Positions 1 through 6,345 are shown, counted from the stretch's first letter. The stretch: DNA of 9,089 nt from Elusimicrobiota bacterium (GCA_016194625.1 JACQBB010000464.1:1-9089); one strand, 5' to 3'. The notes: generated by a model not told the origin, from the sequence alone. A program made the numbers and translations.

Positions 1-357
1 GATGGTCTTGGAGATCGCGAGCGCGAGCTCCTCGGGCTCGACGTGCTTGGTCAGGTAGTCGAACGCGCCCTCCTTCATCGCGGCTACGGCTGTGTCGATG
101 GAGCCGTGGCCGGTGATGACGATCACCCCGGTCTCGGGCTGGCTGGACTTCACCGCGGCGACGACCTGCAGGCCGTCGCCGGAGCCGAGGCGCAGGTCGG
201 TGACGACCGCGTCGAAGATCTCCTTCTCGACGCGGGCCACGCCCGCGTGGGCGGTCTTCTCGGCGTCCACGCGGAAGCCGCGGCGCTTGAGCTCGAGCGC
301 GAGCAGCGCCGCCTGGGAGGCGTCGTCTTCGACGAGCAGGATCCTTTTTTCGTCCAT
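1..357 (-). CDS. Response regulator, NtrC-like receiver domain (C-terminus beyond window)
   Basis: Reading leftwards from the ATG at 357, 119 codons are open to the window edge. The translation is a CheY-like receiver: it opens MDEKRILLVEDD (acidic pocket), carries the phospho-acceptor Asp in VVTDLRLGSGDG, the switch Thr in VIVITGHGS, and the conserved Lys in FDYLTKH. The stretch GSIDTAVAAMKEGAFDYLTK is characteristic of NtrC/AtoC-class receivers, which usually continue into an AAA+ sigma-54 activation domain and a Fis-type helix-turn-helix. That part lies outside the window, so the output domain is inferred, not seen. It is the presumed partner of the upstream kinase. Oddity: the residue after the conserved Lys is His, not the usual Pro. 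An in-frame ATG at 363 overlaps the kinase stop as ATGA, but the AAGGA at 363-367 is correctly spaced only for the ATG at 357. Confidence 0.9.
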   Translation of the reverse strand, partial: MDEKRILLVEDDASQAALLALELKRRGFRVDAEKTAHAGVARVEKEIFDAVVTDLRLGSGDGLQVVAAVKSSQPETGVIVITGHGSIDTAVAAMKEGAFDYLTKHVEPEELALAISKTI

Positions 358-359
358 GG

Positions 360-1451
360 TCATCCTTGGGAGGTGGGCAAGAGAACGGTGAACGAGGCGC
401 CCTTCCCGGGGGCGCTCTCGACTTCGATGCGCCCGCCGTGGGCGCGCGCGATGCGGTCGGCGATCGCCAGGCCCAGGCCGGTGCCGTGCGACTTCGTGGT
501 GCGGAACGGCTCGAACAGGTGCTCGCGCGCCGACGCCGAGATGCCGGGCCCGTCGTCGGAGACGCGCACGAACGCGTGCTTGTCCGCGACGCCGGTGGAG
601 ACGACGATGTGTCCGGCCCCTTCCAGGGCCTGCGCGGCGTTCAGCGCGATGTTCCAGACCACCTGGCGGATCAGGTCGGGGTCGAACGTGAACGGACGCA
701 GGTCGCGGTCGAGCTTGGTCTCGATGCGCACGCCGCCGGAGCCGTCGCCGGCGACGATGCGGATCACGTCCGAGGCCAGCGCGTTGAGGTCGGCGCGCTG
801 CAGCTTCAGCGGGCGCGGGCGCGCGTAGGACAGGAAGTTGGTCAGCGTCTCGTTGAGGCGCGAGCTCTCGTCGCGCAGGATCTTGAGGATGAGCTCGCGG
901 TCCTCGGCGGGGAGGGCGCCGCCGGCGAGCTGGCGCGCGGCCATGACGATCGAGCCCAGCGGGTTGCGGATCTCGTGGGCGACGACGGCGGCCATCTGCC
1001 CGAGCTGGGCGAGAGCCTCGCTCTGCGCGACGCGCTCCTGCAGGCGCCGCAGGTCGCCGACGTCGGTCGCGTTCGAGACGTAGCCCACGATGTCCCCGCG
1101 CTCGTCGCGGACGCTGGTGATGGTCAGCACGACCGGGATCTCGCGGCCGTCCTTGGCCAGGTTCACCAGCTCGCCGCGCCAGAACCCGATCCGGGGGTCC
1201 AGGATGCGGGACCACATCTCCTTGTAGGTCTCCGCGGTGGTGCGCCGCGAGCGCAGGATGCGCGGGTTCTGGCCGATGGCCTCCGCGCGCGACCAGCCGT
1301 AGTGCGCGACGAAGGCGTCGTTGACGTCGCGGATGGTCCCGTCGCGGCCGCAGTAGAACTGCGCGTCGTTCGAGCGCTGGAAGGCCTGGTACAGCGTCAA
1401 GGCCATCTCGTGCTCGTCCTGCGCGGGGGGGCGGGGCTTCGGCGTGGCCAT
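360..1451 (-). CDS. PAS-domain sensor histidine kinase, NtrB-like
   Basis: This is a soluble sensor kinase of 363 residues from the ATG at 1451, with no membrane segment. It should autophosphorylate a His and pass phosphate to the response regulator encoded just downstream. Numbering from the chosen start: a PAS domain spans about 25-130 (FYCGRDGTIRDVNDAF, then AKDGREIPVVLTITSV). The H-box AHEIRNPL has the phospho-acceptor His at about 159. The N-box WNIALNAAQALEG lies near 266-278, the G1 box SDDGPGI near 298-304, and the F/G2 boxes FEPFRTT and GTGLGLAIADRI near 313-334. This order matches the NtrB/AtoS group. The frame extends 16 codons upstream to an ATG at 1499, but that ATG overlaps a possible -10 element and the extra residues look non-conserved. 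At 1451 a GATAAT sits 9 bases upstream, supporting this start. The input signal is unknown; a PAS domain of this sort could sense a small ligand or redox state. Confidence 0.92.
   Translation of the reverse strand: MATPKPRPPAQDEHEMALTLYQAFQRSNDAQFYCGRDGTIRDVNDAFVAHYGWSRAEAIGQNPRILRSRRTTAETYKEMWSRILDPRIGFWRGELVNLAKDGREIPVVLTITSVRDERGDIVGYVSNATDVGDLRRLQERVAQSEALAQLGQMAAVVAHEIRNPLGSIVMAARQLAGGALPAEDRELILKILRDESSRLNETLTNFLSYARPRPLKLQRADLNALASDVIRIVAGDGSGGVRIETKLDRDLRPFTFDPDLIRQVVWNIALNAAQALEGAGHIVVSTGVADKHAFVRVSDDGPGISASAREHLFEPFRTTKSHGTGLGLAIADRIARAHGGRIEVESAPGKGASFTVLLPTSQG
363..367 (-). promoter_or_regulatory. Shine-Dalgarno site of the response regulator
   Basis: AAGGA on the minus strand ends 5 bases before the ATG at 357 and abuts the alternative ATG at 363. 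It favours the inner start and implies translation coupled to the end of the kinase gene, whose stop codon lies at 360-362. Confidence 0.55.
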
Positions 1452-1460
1452 TATGTTGCT
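1445..1460 (+). promoter_or_regulatory. Candidate sigma-54 (-24/-12) promoter of the sigma-54-like gene
   Basis: The sequence TGGCCATTATGTTGCT matches the sigma-54 consensus TGGCACG-N4-TTGCW at TGGC and TTGCT with exact spacing; the ACG positions deviate. It reads rightwards towards the sigma-54-like gene, with a predicted transcription start near 1471 and a leader of about 60 bases. It overlaps the first codons of the divergent kinase and directly abuts that gene's GATAAT. Based on consensus matching by eye only. Confidence 0.5.
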
Positions 1461-1466
1461 ATTATC
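1461..1466 (-). promoter_or_regulatory. -10-like hexamer of the histidine kinase, leaderless arrangement
   Basis: GATAAT on the minus strand is followed by 9 bases (AGCAACATA) and then the ATG at 1451. No Shine-Dalgarno sequence intervenes. No convincing -35 is seen 17-18 bases upstream. Transcription would start 1-3 bases before the ATG. Confidence 0.4.
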
Positions 1467-1497
1467 TCTGTTGACTCGCGAACCTTCGAGCGGGGAC

Positions 1498-1526
1498 ATT
1501 CTACCCCTTCATGAGCGCGACGACAA
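1498..1526 (-). promoter_or_regulatory. Alternative sigma-70-like promoter for the histidine kinase
   Basis: On the minus strand TTGTCG (1526-1521), a 17-base spacer and TAGAAT (1503-1498) form a good sigma-70-type promoter. Transcription would begin near 1491, giving a 40-base leader to the ATG at 1451 and excluding the ATG at 1499. It competes with the GATAAT at 1461-1466 as the kinase promoter; the two could also act together. Confidence 0.4.
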
Positions 1527-1530
1527 TCCT

Positions 1531-2604
1531 ATGAAACAACACCTCGGCCTGCGCGTGGAGCAACGTCTGGCGATCCTCGGCCGCCTGCGCATGGCGGATT
1601 GGATCGAGATGCCTGAGCGCGAGTTCGCCCGCGAGGTGGAGCGCGTCGAGAAGGACCCGCTCTTCAAGAAGCTCTATTTCGGCGCCCCGGGACTGCCGTC
1701 CGCGATCCGCCGCCGCCGCTGGCCCGGCGGCAAGATCTCCGGCAGCTTCTACGACGTCGACGAGTCCCGCGTCGCCGCCGGCGAGCGCGTGGACGTCGAG
1801 GGCCGGCTGGACGCGCGCAAGGACGTGACCGCCCTCATCCGCAAGATGGGCCGGCCGGCTTTCGAGCGCTACTTCCTGCAGGCCGAGGAGGCCGCGACCC
1901 TTCCCGAGATCGCCAAGCGCACCGGGCTGACCGAGGACGAGGTCGGACGCGTCCACGAGCTGCTGCTCGAGATCGGCGCCCAGGCGGAGTTCGCGGGCGC
2001 CCCCAAGACCGCGGCCGCGGCGCGCGGCTCGACCTGCCTGGCCCGCCTGACGCTGGACGGCGGCAAGCCCGGCTTCGAGTTCCTGGCGCCGTACTGGGCC
2101 CGCGGCCTGTACCAGGTCCGCTACGACGACCTGGAGTCGTGGAAGCACTCGGGCACGCTCGACGGCGAGGAGCGCCGGCGGCTGCGCCACCTGCTCAAGC
2201 GGCTGGAGACGCTGAACCTGCGCCAGAGCACGATCTTCCGCATCTTGGAGGCGCTCGGCGTCATCCAGTCCGACTACCTGCGCTCGCGCCGCCCCGAGGA
2301 CGTCCGCCCGGTCAGCCTGCGCCTGCTCGCCCGGCGCCTGCAGCTGGCGCCGAGCACCGTCAGCCGCGCTCTCGCGCACCGCACCGTGCGCCTGCCGTGG
2401 GGCGTCGAGGTCCCGATGATCGCCCTCGTCCCGGGCCAGCGCCACGTCCTGAAGGACATCCTGGGCTTGTGGATCGCGTCCGATCCCAAGCAGACCGACG
2501 CCGCTCTCGCCGGACGCCTGAAGAAGGAGCGCGGCATCTCCGTCTCGCGCCGCACCGTGAACGCGGTGCGGCACGTGCTCGGCCAGGAGGGGGCGCCGTC
2601 CTGA
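1531..2604 (+). CDS. Divergent, short sigma-54 (RpoN)-like factor
   Basis: The 357-residue protein is about 100 residues shorter than typical RpoN (around 470). Residues 1-48 resemble region I: MKQHLGLRVEQRL at the start, and EFAREVERVEKDPLFKKL against the family's ELQQEIQQALESNPLLEEL. Residues 110-150 (FERYFLQAEEAATLPEIAKRTG...) resemble the second half of the core-binding domain; the first half seems reduced to the linker at 50-105. Residues 193-250 (LYQVRYDDLE..., LNLRQSTIFRILEAL) match the stretch before the DNA-binding domain. Residues 262-291 (LRLLARRLQLAPSTVSRAL) match the sigma-54 helix-turn-helix ESTISRV segment. SRRTVNAVRH at 339-348 matches the RpoN box ARRTVAKYRE, keeping RRTV. 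It should bind core RNA polymerase and -24/-12 promoters, needing an AAA+ activator. The frame extends further upstream, but into the divergent kinase, and homology starts at MKQ. No Shine-Dalgarno sequence precedes the ATG. It is followed 8 bases later by the CBS gene. The assignment rests on remembered family motifs. Confidence 0.8.
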   Translation: MKQHLGLRVEQRLAILGRLRMADWIEMPEREFAREVERVEKDPLFKKLYFGAPGLPSAIRRRRWPGGKISGSFYDVDESRVAAGERVDVEGRLDARKDVTALIRKMGRPAFERYFLQAEEAATLPEIAKRTGLTEDEVGRVHELLLEIGAQAEFAGAPKTAAAARGSTCLARLTLDGGKPGFEFLAPYWARGLYQVRYDDLESWKHSGTLDGEERRRLRHLLKRLETLNLRQSTIFRILEALGVIQSDYLRSRRPEDVRPVSLRLLARRLQLAPSTVSRALAHRTVRLPWGVEVPMIALVPGQRHVLKDILGLWIASDPKQTDAALAGRLKKERGISVSRRTVNAVRHVLGQEGAPS

Positions 2605-2612
2605 GCGAGCCC

Positions 2613-3041
2613 ATGTTCAAGAGGCTGCCGACGGCCCGCGATCTGATGCGCCCCGTCGCGTTCGTCCTCCGCGAGTCCGACGACGCGTGGACGGCGTCCC
2701 GCCGCCTGTTCGAGAGCGGCCAGACCGGCGTGCCGGTGCTGAACGCGGAGGAGAAGCTGGTCGGCGTCATCTCGCAGGCCGACCTGGCCGCGTACCTGCG
2801 CGAGAGCTCCCGCGCCGCGCAGGACTTCTACGCCGAGCCCGACCGCGACCCGATCCCCGCGCGGCCCTCGGCCACCGTCGGCCAGCTGATGTCGCGCGTC
2901 ATCATCCAGGTCCCCGAGGAGATGACGCTCGACGAGATCGAGCGCCACATGCTGCGCCGCCGCGTGCAGCGCGTCCTGGTCGCGCGCGAGGACGGCGTCC
3001 TCGGCGTGATCACCGCCATCGACCTCTTGCGCGCCCGCTAG
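2613..3041 (+). CDS. Stand-alone CBS-pair protein
   Basis: A 142-residue protein made almost entirely of two CBS motifs. CBS1 covers about residues 7-62 (ARDLMRPVAFVLRESD, then GVPVLNAEEKLVGVISQADL) and CBS2 about 88-140 (VGQLMSRVIIQVPEEMTLDEIERHM, then RVLVAREDGVLGVITAIDLL). A Bateman pair like this typically binds adenosine-containing ligands (AMP, ATP, SAM, NAD) or Mg-ATP and acts as an energy or ligand sensor. There is no catalytic or DNA-binding domain, so the target is unknown. It lies 8 bases after the sigma-54-like gene and 17 bases before the P-type ATPase, so co-transcription is likely and regulation of either neighbour is conceivable. The start is uncertain: the ATG at 2613 has only a weak upstream purine run, while the strong AGGAGGGGG at 2585-2593 would suit a CTG at 2601 that overlaps the preceding stop. 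Confidence 0.85.
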   Translation: MFKRLPTARDLMRPVAFVLRESDDAWTASRRLFESGQTGVPVLNAEEKLVGVISQADLAAYLRESSRAAQDFYAEPDRDPIPARPSATVGQLMSRVIIQVPEEMTLDEIERHMLRRRVQRVLVAREDGVLGVITAIDLLRAR

Positions 3042-3046
3042 CCGCG

Positions 3047-3056
3047 GGAGGAGGAG
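3047..3056 (+). promoter_or_regulatory. Shine-Dalgarno site fixing the GTG start of the P-type ATPase
   Basis: GGAGGAGGAG lies immediately after the CBS stop codon. Its first GGAGG is 7 bases before the GTG at 3059. No ATG or other suitable start lies nearby, and the protein's cation-ATPase N-terminal domain begins six residues later, so this site decides the start. Confidence 0.7.
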
Positions 3057-3058
3057 CC

Positions 3059-5668
3059 GTGGAGCCGCCGCGCCCGACGTGGCACCGGACGACCCCCGAG
3101 GAGGCGCTGGCCGCCCTGGGGACCTCCCGCGCCGGCCTGTCCGACGACGAGGCCGCCCGCCGCCTCGCCCTGAACGGGCCGAACCGCGTCGAGGAGGTCC
3201 GCGCGCGCGGCTCCTTGGCGATCCTCCTCGGCCAGTTCGCCGACGTCCTCGTGCTGATCCTGCTGGCCGCCGCGGCGCTGTCCGCGGCCATCGGCGACCC
3301 CGGCGACGCCGCCGCGATCGCCGCGATCCTGACGCTGAACGCGGCGATCGGCTTCGCGCAGGAGCGCCGCGCGGAGAACGCGATCCTCGCGCTCCGGGCG
3401 ATGTCGGCGCCGACGGCCTCCGTCCTGCGCGGCGGAGCGCCGCGGACCGTGCCCGCGGCGGAGCTGGTCGTCGGCGACCTGGTCGCGCTGGACGCGGGGG
3501 CGATCGTCCCCGCCGACCTGCGCCTGCTCGAGACCTCGCGTCTGAGCGTGGACGAGTCCGCGCTCACCGGCGAGTCGGTCGCCGTCGAGAAGTCCGCGGC
3601 GGCCGAGGCTCCGGAGGACGCGCCGCTCGGCGACCGGGCGAACATGGCCTACGCGGGGACGGTCGTCGCGTCGGGGCGGGGCGCGGGGGCGGTCGCCGCG
3701 GTCGGGATGGACACCGAGCTGGGGCGCGTCGCGCGCCTGCTCGAGCGCACCGAGCGCGTGGCCACGCCGCTGCAGAAGAAGCTGGCCGACTTCGGCCGCC
3801 GCCTGGCCGTCGTCGCGCTGAGCGTGTGCGCGGCCGTGTTCGCCGCGGGCCTGCTGCGCGGCGAGCCGCCGCTGGCGGTCCTGCTGACCGCGGTGAGCCT
3901 GGCCGTCGCCGCGGTCCCCGAGGCTCTGCCCGCGGTCGTGACGATCGCGCTGGCGTTGGGCGCGCTCAAGATGGCGCGGCGCCGGGCGCTGGTGCGCCGT
4001 CTGCCCGCCGTCGAGGCGCTGGGCGCGGTCACCTGCATCTGCTCCGACAAGACCGGGACGCTGACCCAGAACCGGATGCGCGCGGAGGCCCTGTCGTGCG
4101 CGGGGGAGACGGCGGCGCGGCCGGGCGCGGGCCCGGCGTGGGCGCGCCTCGTCGAGGCGCTGGCGCTGTGCGGAGACGCGCGCGCCGACGCGGAGGGGCG
4201 CCTCGTCGGCGACCCGACCGAGACGGCGCTGCTCGCCGCGGCGGCGTCGGCCGGCGCCGACCCGGCGGGGCTCGCCGCGCGCCTGCCGCGCGTCGCCGAG
4301 GTCCCGTTCGACGCCGGGCGGCGGCGGATGACGACCGTCCACCGCGCCGCGGACGGGCGCGGCGCGTCGTTCACGAAGGGCGCCGTCGAGGGCGTGCTGG
4401 CGTGCTGCGTCGACGCGCTGACCCCCGACGGCTCGGGCCCCCTCGACCGCGCCGCGGTCCTGCGCGAGGCCGAGCGCCTGTCCGCCGACGGCCTGCGCGT
4501 GCTCGCCTTCGCGTCCCGCGATTGGCCGGCGCCGCCGGCGGCGGAGGACGCCGAGGCGGGGCTGACCTTCGTGGGGCTGGCGGGCCTGCTCGACCCGCCG
4601 CGGCCGCGGGCGCGCGAGGCCGTGGCGACCTGCCGCGCGGCGGGCATCCGCACGGTGATGATCACCGGGGACCACCCGCTGACCGCGGCCGCGATCGCGC
4701 GCCGGCTGGGCATCCTGGAGGACGGCGGCGGGACGCTGACCGGGCCGGAGCTGGAGGCGCTGTCGCTGGCCGAGCTGCGCGCGCGGGCGCGCGGAGTCAG
4801 CGTGTACGCGCGCGTCGCGCCGGAGCAGAAGCTCAAGATCGTCACCGCGCTCCAGGAGGACGGCGAGATCGTCGCGATGACCGGCGACGGCGTCAACGAC
4901 GCTCCCGCGCTGCGCCGCGCCGACATCGGCGTCGCGATGGGGCTGACCGGGACCGACGCGGCCAAGCAGGCGGCCGCGATGGTCCTGCTCGACGACGACT
5001 TCGCGACGATCGTCGGCGCGGTGCGCGAGGGGCGCCGCCTCTACGACAACATCCGGAGGTTCGTGAAGTACCAGCTCACGACGAACTCCGCCGAGGTCCT
5101 GGTCGTCGCCCTGGCGCCGCTGTTCGGCCTGCCGATCCCGCTGCTGCCGGTCCAGATCCTGTGGATCAACCTGCTGACCGACGGCCTGCCGGGCCTGGCG
5201 CTGGCCGCCGAGCCCGAGGAGGCCGGCGCGATGACGCGCGGCCCCCGGCCGCCCGACGAGAGCGTGCTCGCGCGCGGGCTCGGCCTCCACGCGGTCTGGG
5301 TCGGCCTGCTGATGACGGCGCTGGTGCTGGGCGTGCAGTGGGCGCTCGTCGGCGCGGGCAGCCCGCACTGGCGCACGCTGGTGTTCACCGTCGTCGCGCT
5401 CTCTCAGCTGGGCCACGTGCTGGCGATCCGCTCGGAGACCGAGTCGCTGTTCGCGCAGGGGCTCCTCTCGAACAAGCCTCTGCTGGCGGCCGTCGCGGCG
5501 ACCGCTCTCCTGCAGGCGGCCGCGGTGTACGCCCCGCCGCTGCGCGCGCTGCTCAAGACGACGCCGCTGACCGCGGCGGAGGCCGGATGGGCGCTCGCGG
5601 CGTCGACGCTCGTGTTCTGGGCGGTCGAGGTCGAGAAGTGGCTGAAGCGCCGGGCGGGGGCGCGGTGA
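3059..5668 (+). CDS. P2A-type cation (Ca2+-like) transporting P-type ATPase
   Basis: An 869-residue integral membrane pump, the usual length for bacterial P2A ATPases, from a GTG start. It should couple ATP hydrolysis to cation export across the inner membrane. In order: cation-ATPase N domain (WHRTTPEEALAAL, residues 8-45), M1-M2 (about 52-100), actuator TGES (170-173), M3-M4 with PEALP (287-291), the phosphorylated Asp330 in DKTGTLTQ, nucleotide-domain KGA (440-442), MITGDH (534-539), hinge TGDGVNDAP (608-616), and a six-helix C-terminal domain. Calcium-site residues known from SERCA are mostly present: Glu288 in PEALP, Asn676 and Glu679 in TNSAEV (M5), and Asn704 and Asp708 in WINLLTDGLP (M6). 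The M8 position equivalent to SERCA Glu908 aligns with Gln783, as in plasma-membrane-type pumps. No heavy-metal-binding domain or CPC motif is present, which argues against P1B. Ca2+ is the best guess; Mn2+ or another cation cannot be excluded. It closes the sigma-54-like/CBS cluster. Confidence 0.95.
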   Translation: MEPPRPTWHRTTPEEALAALGTSRAGLSDDEAARRLALNGPNRVEEVRARGSLAILLGQFADVLVLILLAAAALSAAIGDPGDAAAIAAILTLNAAIGFAQERRAENAILALRAMSAPTASVLRGGAPRTVPAAELVVGDLVALDAGAIVPADLRLLETSRLSVDESALTGESVAVEKSAAAEAPEDAPLGDRANMAYAGTVVASGRGAGAVAAVGMDTELGRVARLLERTERVATPLQKKLADFGRRLAVVALSVCAAVFAAGLLRGEPPLAVLLTAVSLAVAAVPEALPAVVTIALALGALKMARRRALVRRLPAVEALGAVTCICSDKTGTLTQNRMRAEALSCAGETAARPGAGPAWARLVEALALCGDARADAEGRLVGDPTETALLAAAASAGADPAGLAARLPRVAEVPFDAGRRRMTTVHRAADGRGASFTKGAVEGVLACCVDALTPDGSGPLDRAAVLREAERLSADGLRVLAFASRDWPAPPAAEDAEAGLTFVGLAGLLDPPRPRAREAVATCRAAGIRTVMITGDHPLTAAAIARRLGILEDGGGTLTGPELEALSLAELRARARGVSVYARVAPEQKLKIVTALQEDGEIVAMTGDGVNDAPALRRADIGVAMGLTGTDAAKQAAAMVLLDDDFATIVGAVREGRRLYDNIRRFVKYQLTTNSAEVLVVALAPLFGLPIPLLPVQILWINLLTDGLPGLALAAEPEEAGAMTRGPRPPDESVLARGLGLHAVWVGLLMTALVLGVQWALVGAGSPHWRTLVFTVVALSQLGHVLAIRSETESLFAQGLLSNKPLLAAVAATALLQAAAVYAPPLRALLKTTPLTAAEAGWALAASTLVFWAVEVEKWLKRRAGAR

Positions 5669-5679
5669 GGGCGGGGCCG
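5669..5679. other. Eleven-base convergent gap without a visible terminator
   Basis: The stops of the P-type ATPase and the SRAP gene face each other across 11 G-rich bases. There is no hairpin with a T-tract here or in the flanking gene ends, so intrinsic termination is not apparent on either strand. Read-through into the opposite gene, or factor-dependent termination, is possible. Confidence 0.5.
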
Positions 5680-6336
5680 TCAGGCTCCGAACAGGTCGCC
5701 TTGGGCCGGGGCGGACGCGTCCAGCAGGGACGGCTCGTCGAGCTCGGTCTTTCCGACGCGCTCGGAGACGCGGCGCGCCTCCAGCGGCTCGGACGGGTAG
5801 GGCAGGCACAGCTCCTTCAGGCGGTCGGGGCGCGTCTGCGGGTCCAGCCAGGCGGCCTCGCCGTCGGGCGGCAGGACCAGGGGCATGCGGTCGTGGACGC
5901 GGGCGACCAGCGGGTTCGGAGCCGTGGTGACGATCGCGAAGCCGCCGGGCTCCCAGAGCGCGGCGAACGCGAAGGCGGCGCCGGTCTTCAGGCGGAACAG
6001 GCGCGGGGACTTGTCGGCGCCCTTCTTCGGCCACTCGTACCAGCCGTCCGCCGGGACCAGCGCGCGGCGCCAGCGGAACGCGTCGCGGAAGAACGGCTTG
6101 TCGGCCAGCGACTCGGCGCGGGCGACGATCTGGGGCTTGGCCGCCGGGCCCTTCGCCCAGGACGGGAGCAGGCCCCAGCGCAGGAGCGTCAGGCGCCGCT
6201 CGGGCGCGGCGAGGACGACCGCCGCGGGCTGAGAGGGCGCGATGTTGTAGCGGGGGGAGAATCCCGGCGGCGGCGCGGCGCCGAAGCGCTCGGCCAGGAC
6301 CTTGGCCGACATCGTCGCCGTGTAGCGGGAGCACAT
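5680..6336 (-). CDS. SRAP (YedK/HMCES-type) abasic-site DNA-protein crosslink protein
   Basis: A 218-residue protein starting MCSRYTAT. In this family the initiator Met is removed and Cys2 forms a thiazolidine crosslink to abasic sites in single-stranded DNA, shielding them during replication. Visible features: Cys2; RYNIAPSQ (29-36); LLRWGLLPSWAK (51-62); ARAES (73-76 region); ALVPADGWYEW with the conserved Glu101; and ARVHDRMPLVL with the conserved His148. The length fits the family. Oddity: the family's conserved Asn in the (I)NARxET motif, Asn75 in E. coli YedK, is Val71 here (IVARAES). The frame stays open upstream to 6627, but that stretch is antisense to malQ and lacks homology, and MCSRY must be the N-terminus because catalysis needs Cys2. 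The gene converges on the ATPase gene with only 11 bases between the stops and diverges from malQ. No LexA-like operator was seen. Confidence 0.93.
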   Translation of the reverse strand: MCSRYTATMSAKVLAERFGAAPPPGFSPRYNIAPSQPAAVVLAAPERRLTLLRWGLLPSWAKGPAAKPQIVARAESLADKPFFRDAFRWRRALVPADGWYEWPKKGADKSPRLFRLKTGAAFAFAALWEPGGFAIVTTAPNPLVARVHDRMPLVLPPDGEAAWLDPQTRPDRLKELCLPYPSEPLEARRVSERVGKTELDEPSLLDASAPAQGDLFGA

Positions 6337-6345
6337 GGGAGCGGC

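Noticed and set aside
1471..1502. TTGACT (1471-1476) with CATTCT (1497-1502) as a sigma-70 promoter for the sigma-54-like gene
   Set aside because: The spacer is 20 bases and CATTCT matches the -10 consensus at only three positions; at 17-18 bases there is no -10. The -24/-12 element fits better.
1492..1507. GGGG-N8-CCCC inverted repeat in the leader of the sigma-54-like gene
   Set aside because: Only four base pairs can form, with no T-tract and no symmetry beyond that; this is expected by chance in GC-rich DNA.
366..1514. Plus-strand open frame antisense to the histidine kinase
   Set aside because: The composition is shadow-like, whereas the minus strand encodes PAS, H, N, G1, F and G2 boxes in the correct order.
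1444..1530. N-terminal extension of the sigma-54-like protein to a GTG at 1444
   Set aside because: The extension lies in the divergent promoter region and overlaps the kinase start, and similarity to RpoN begins exactly at MKQHLGLR (1531).
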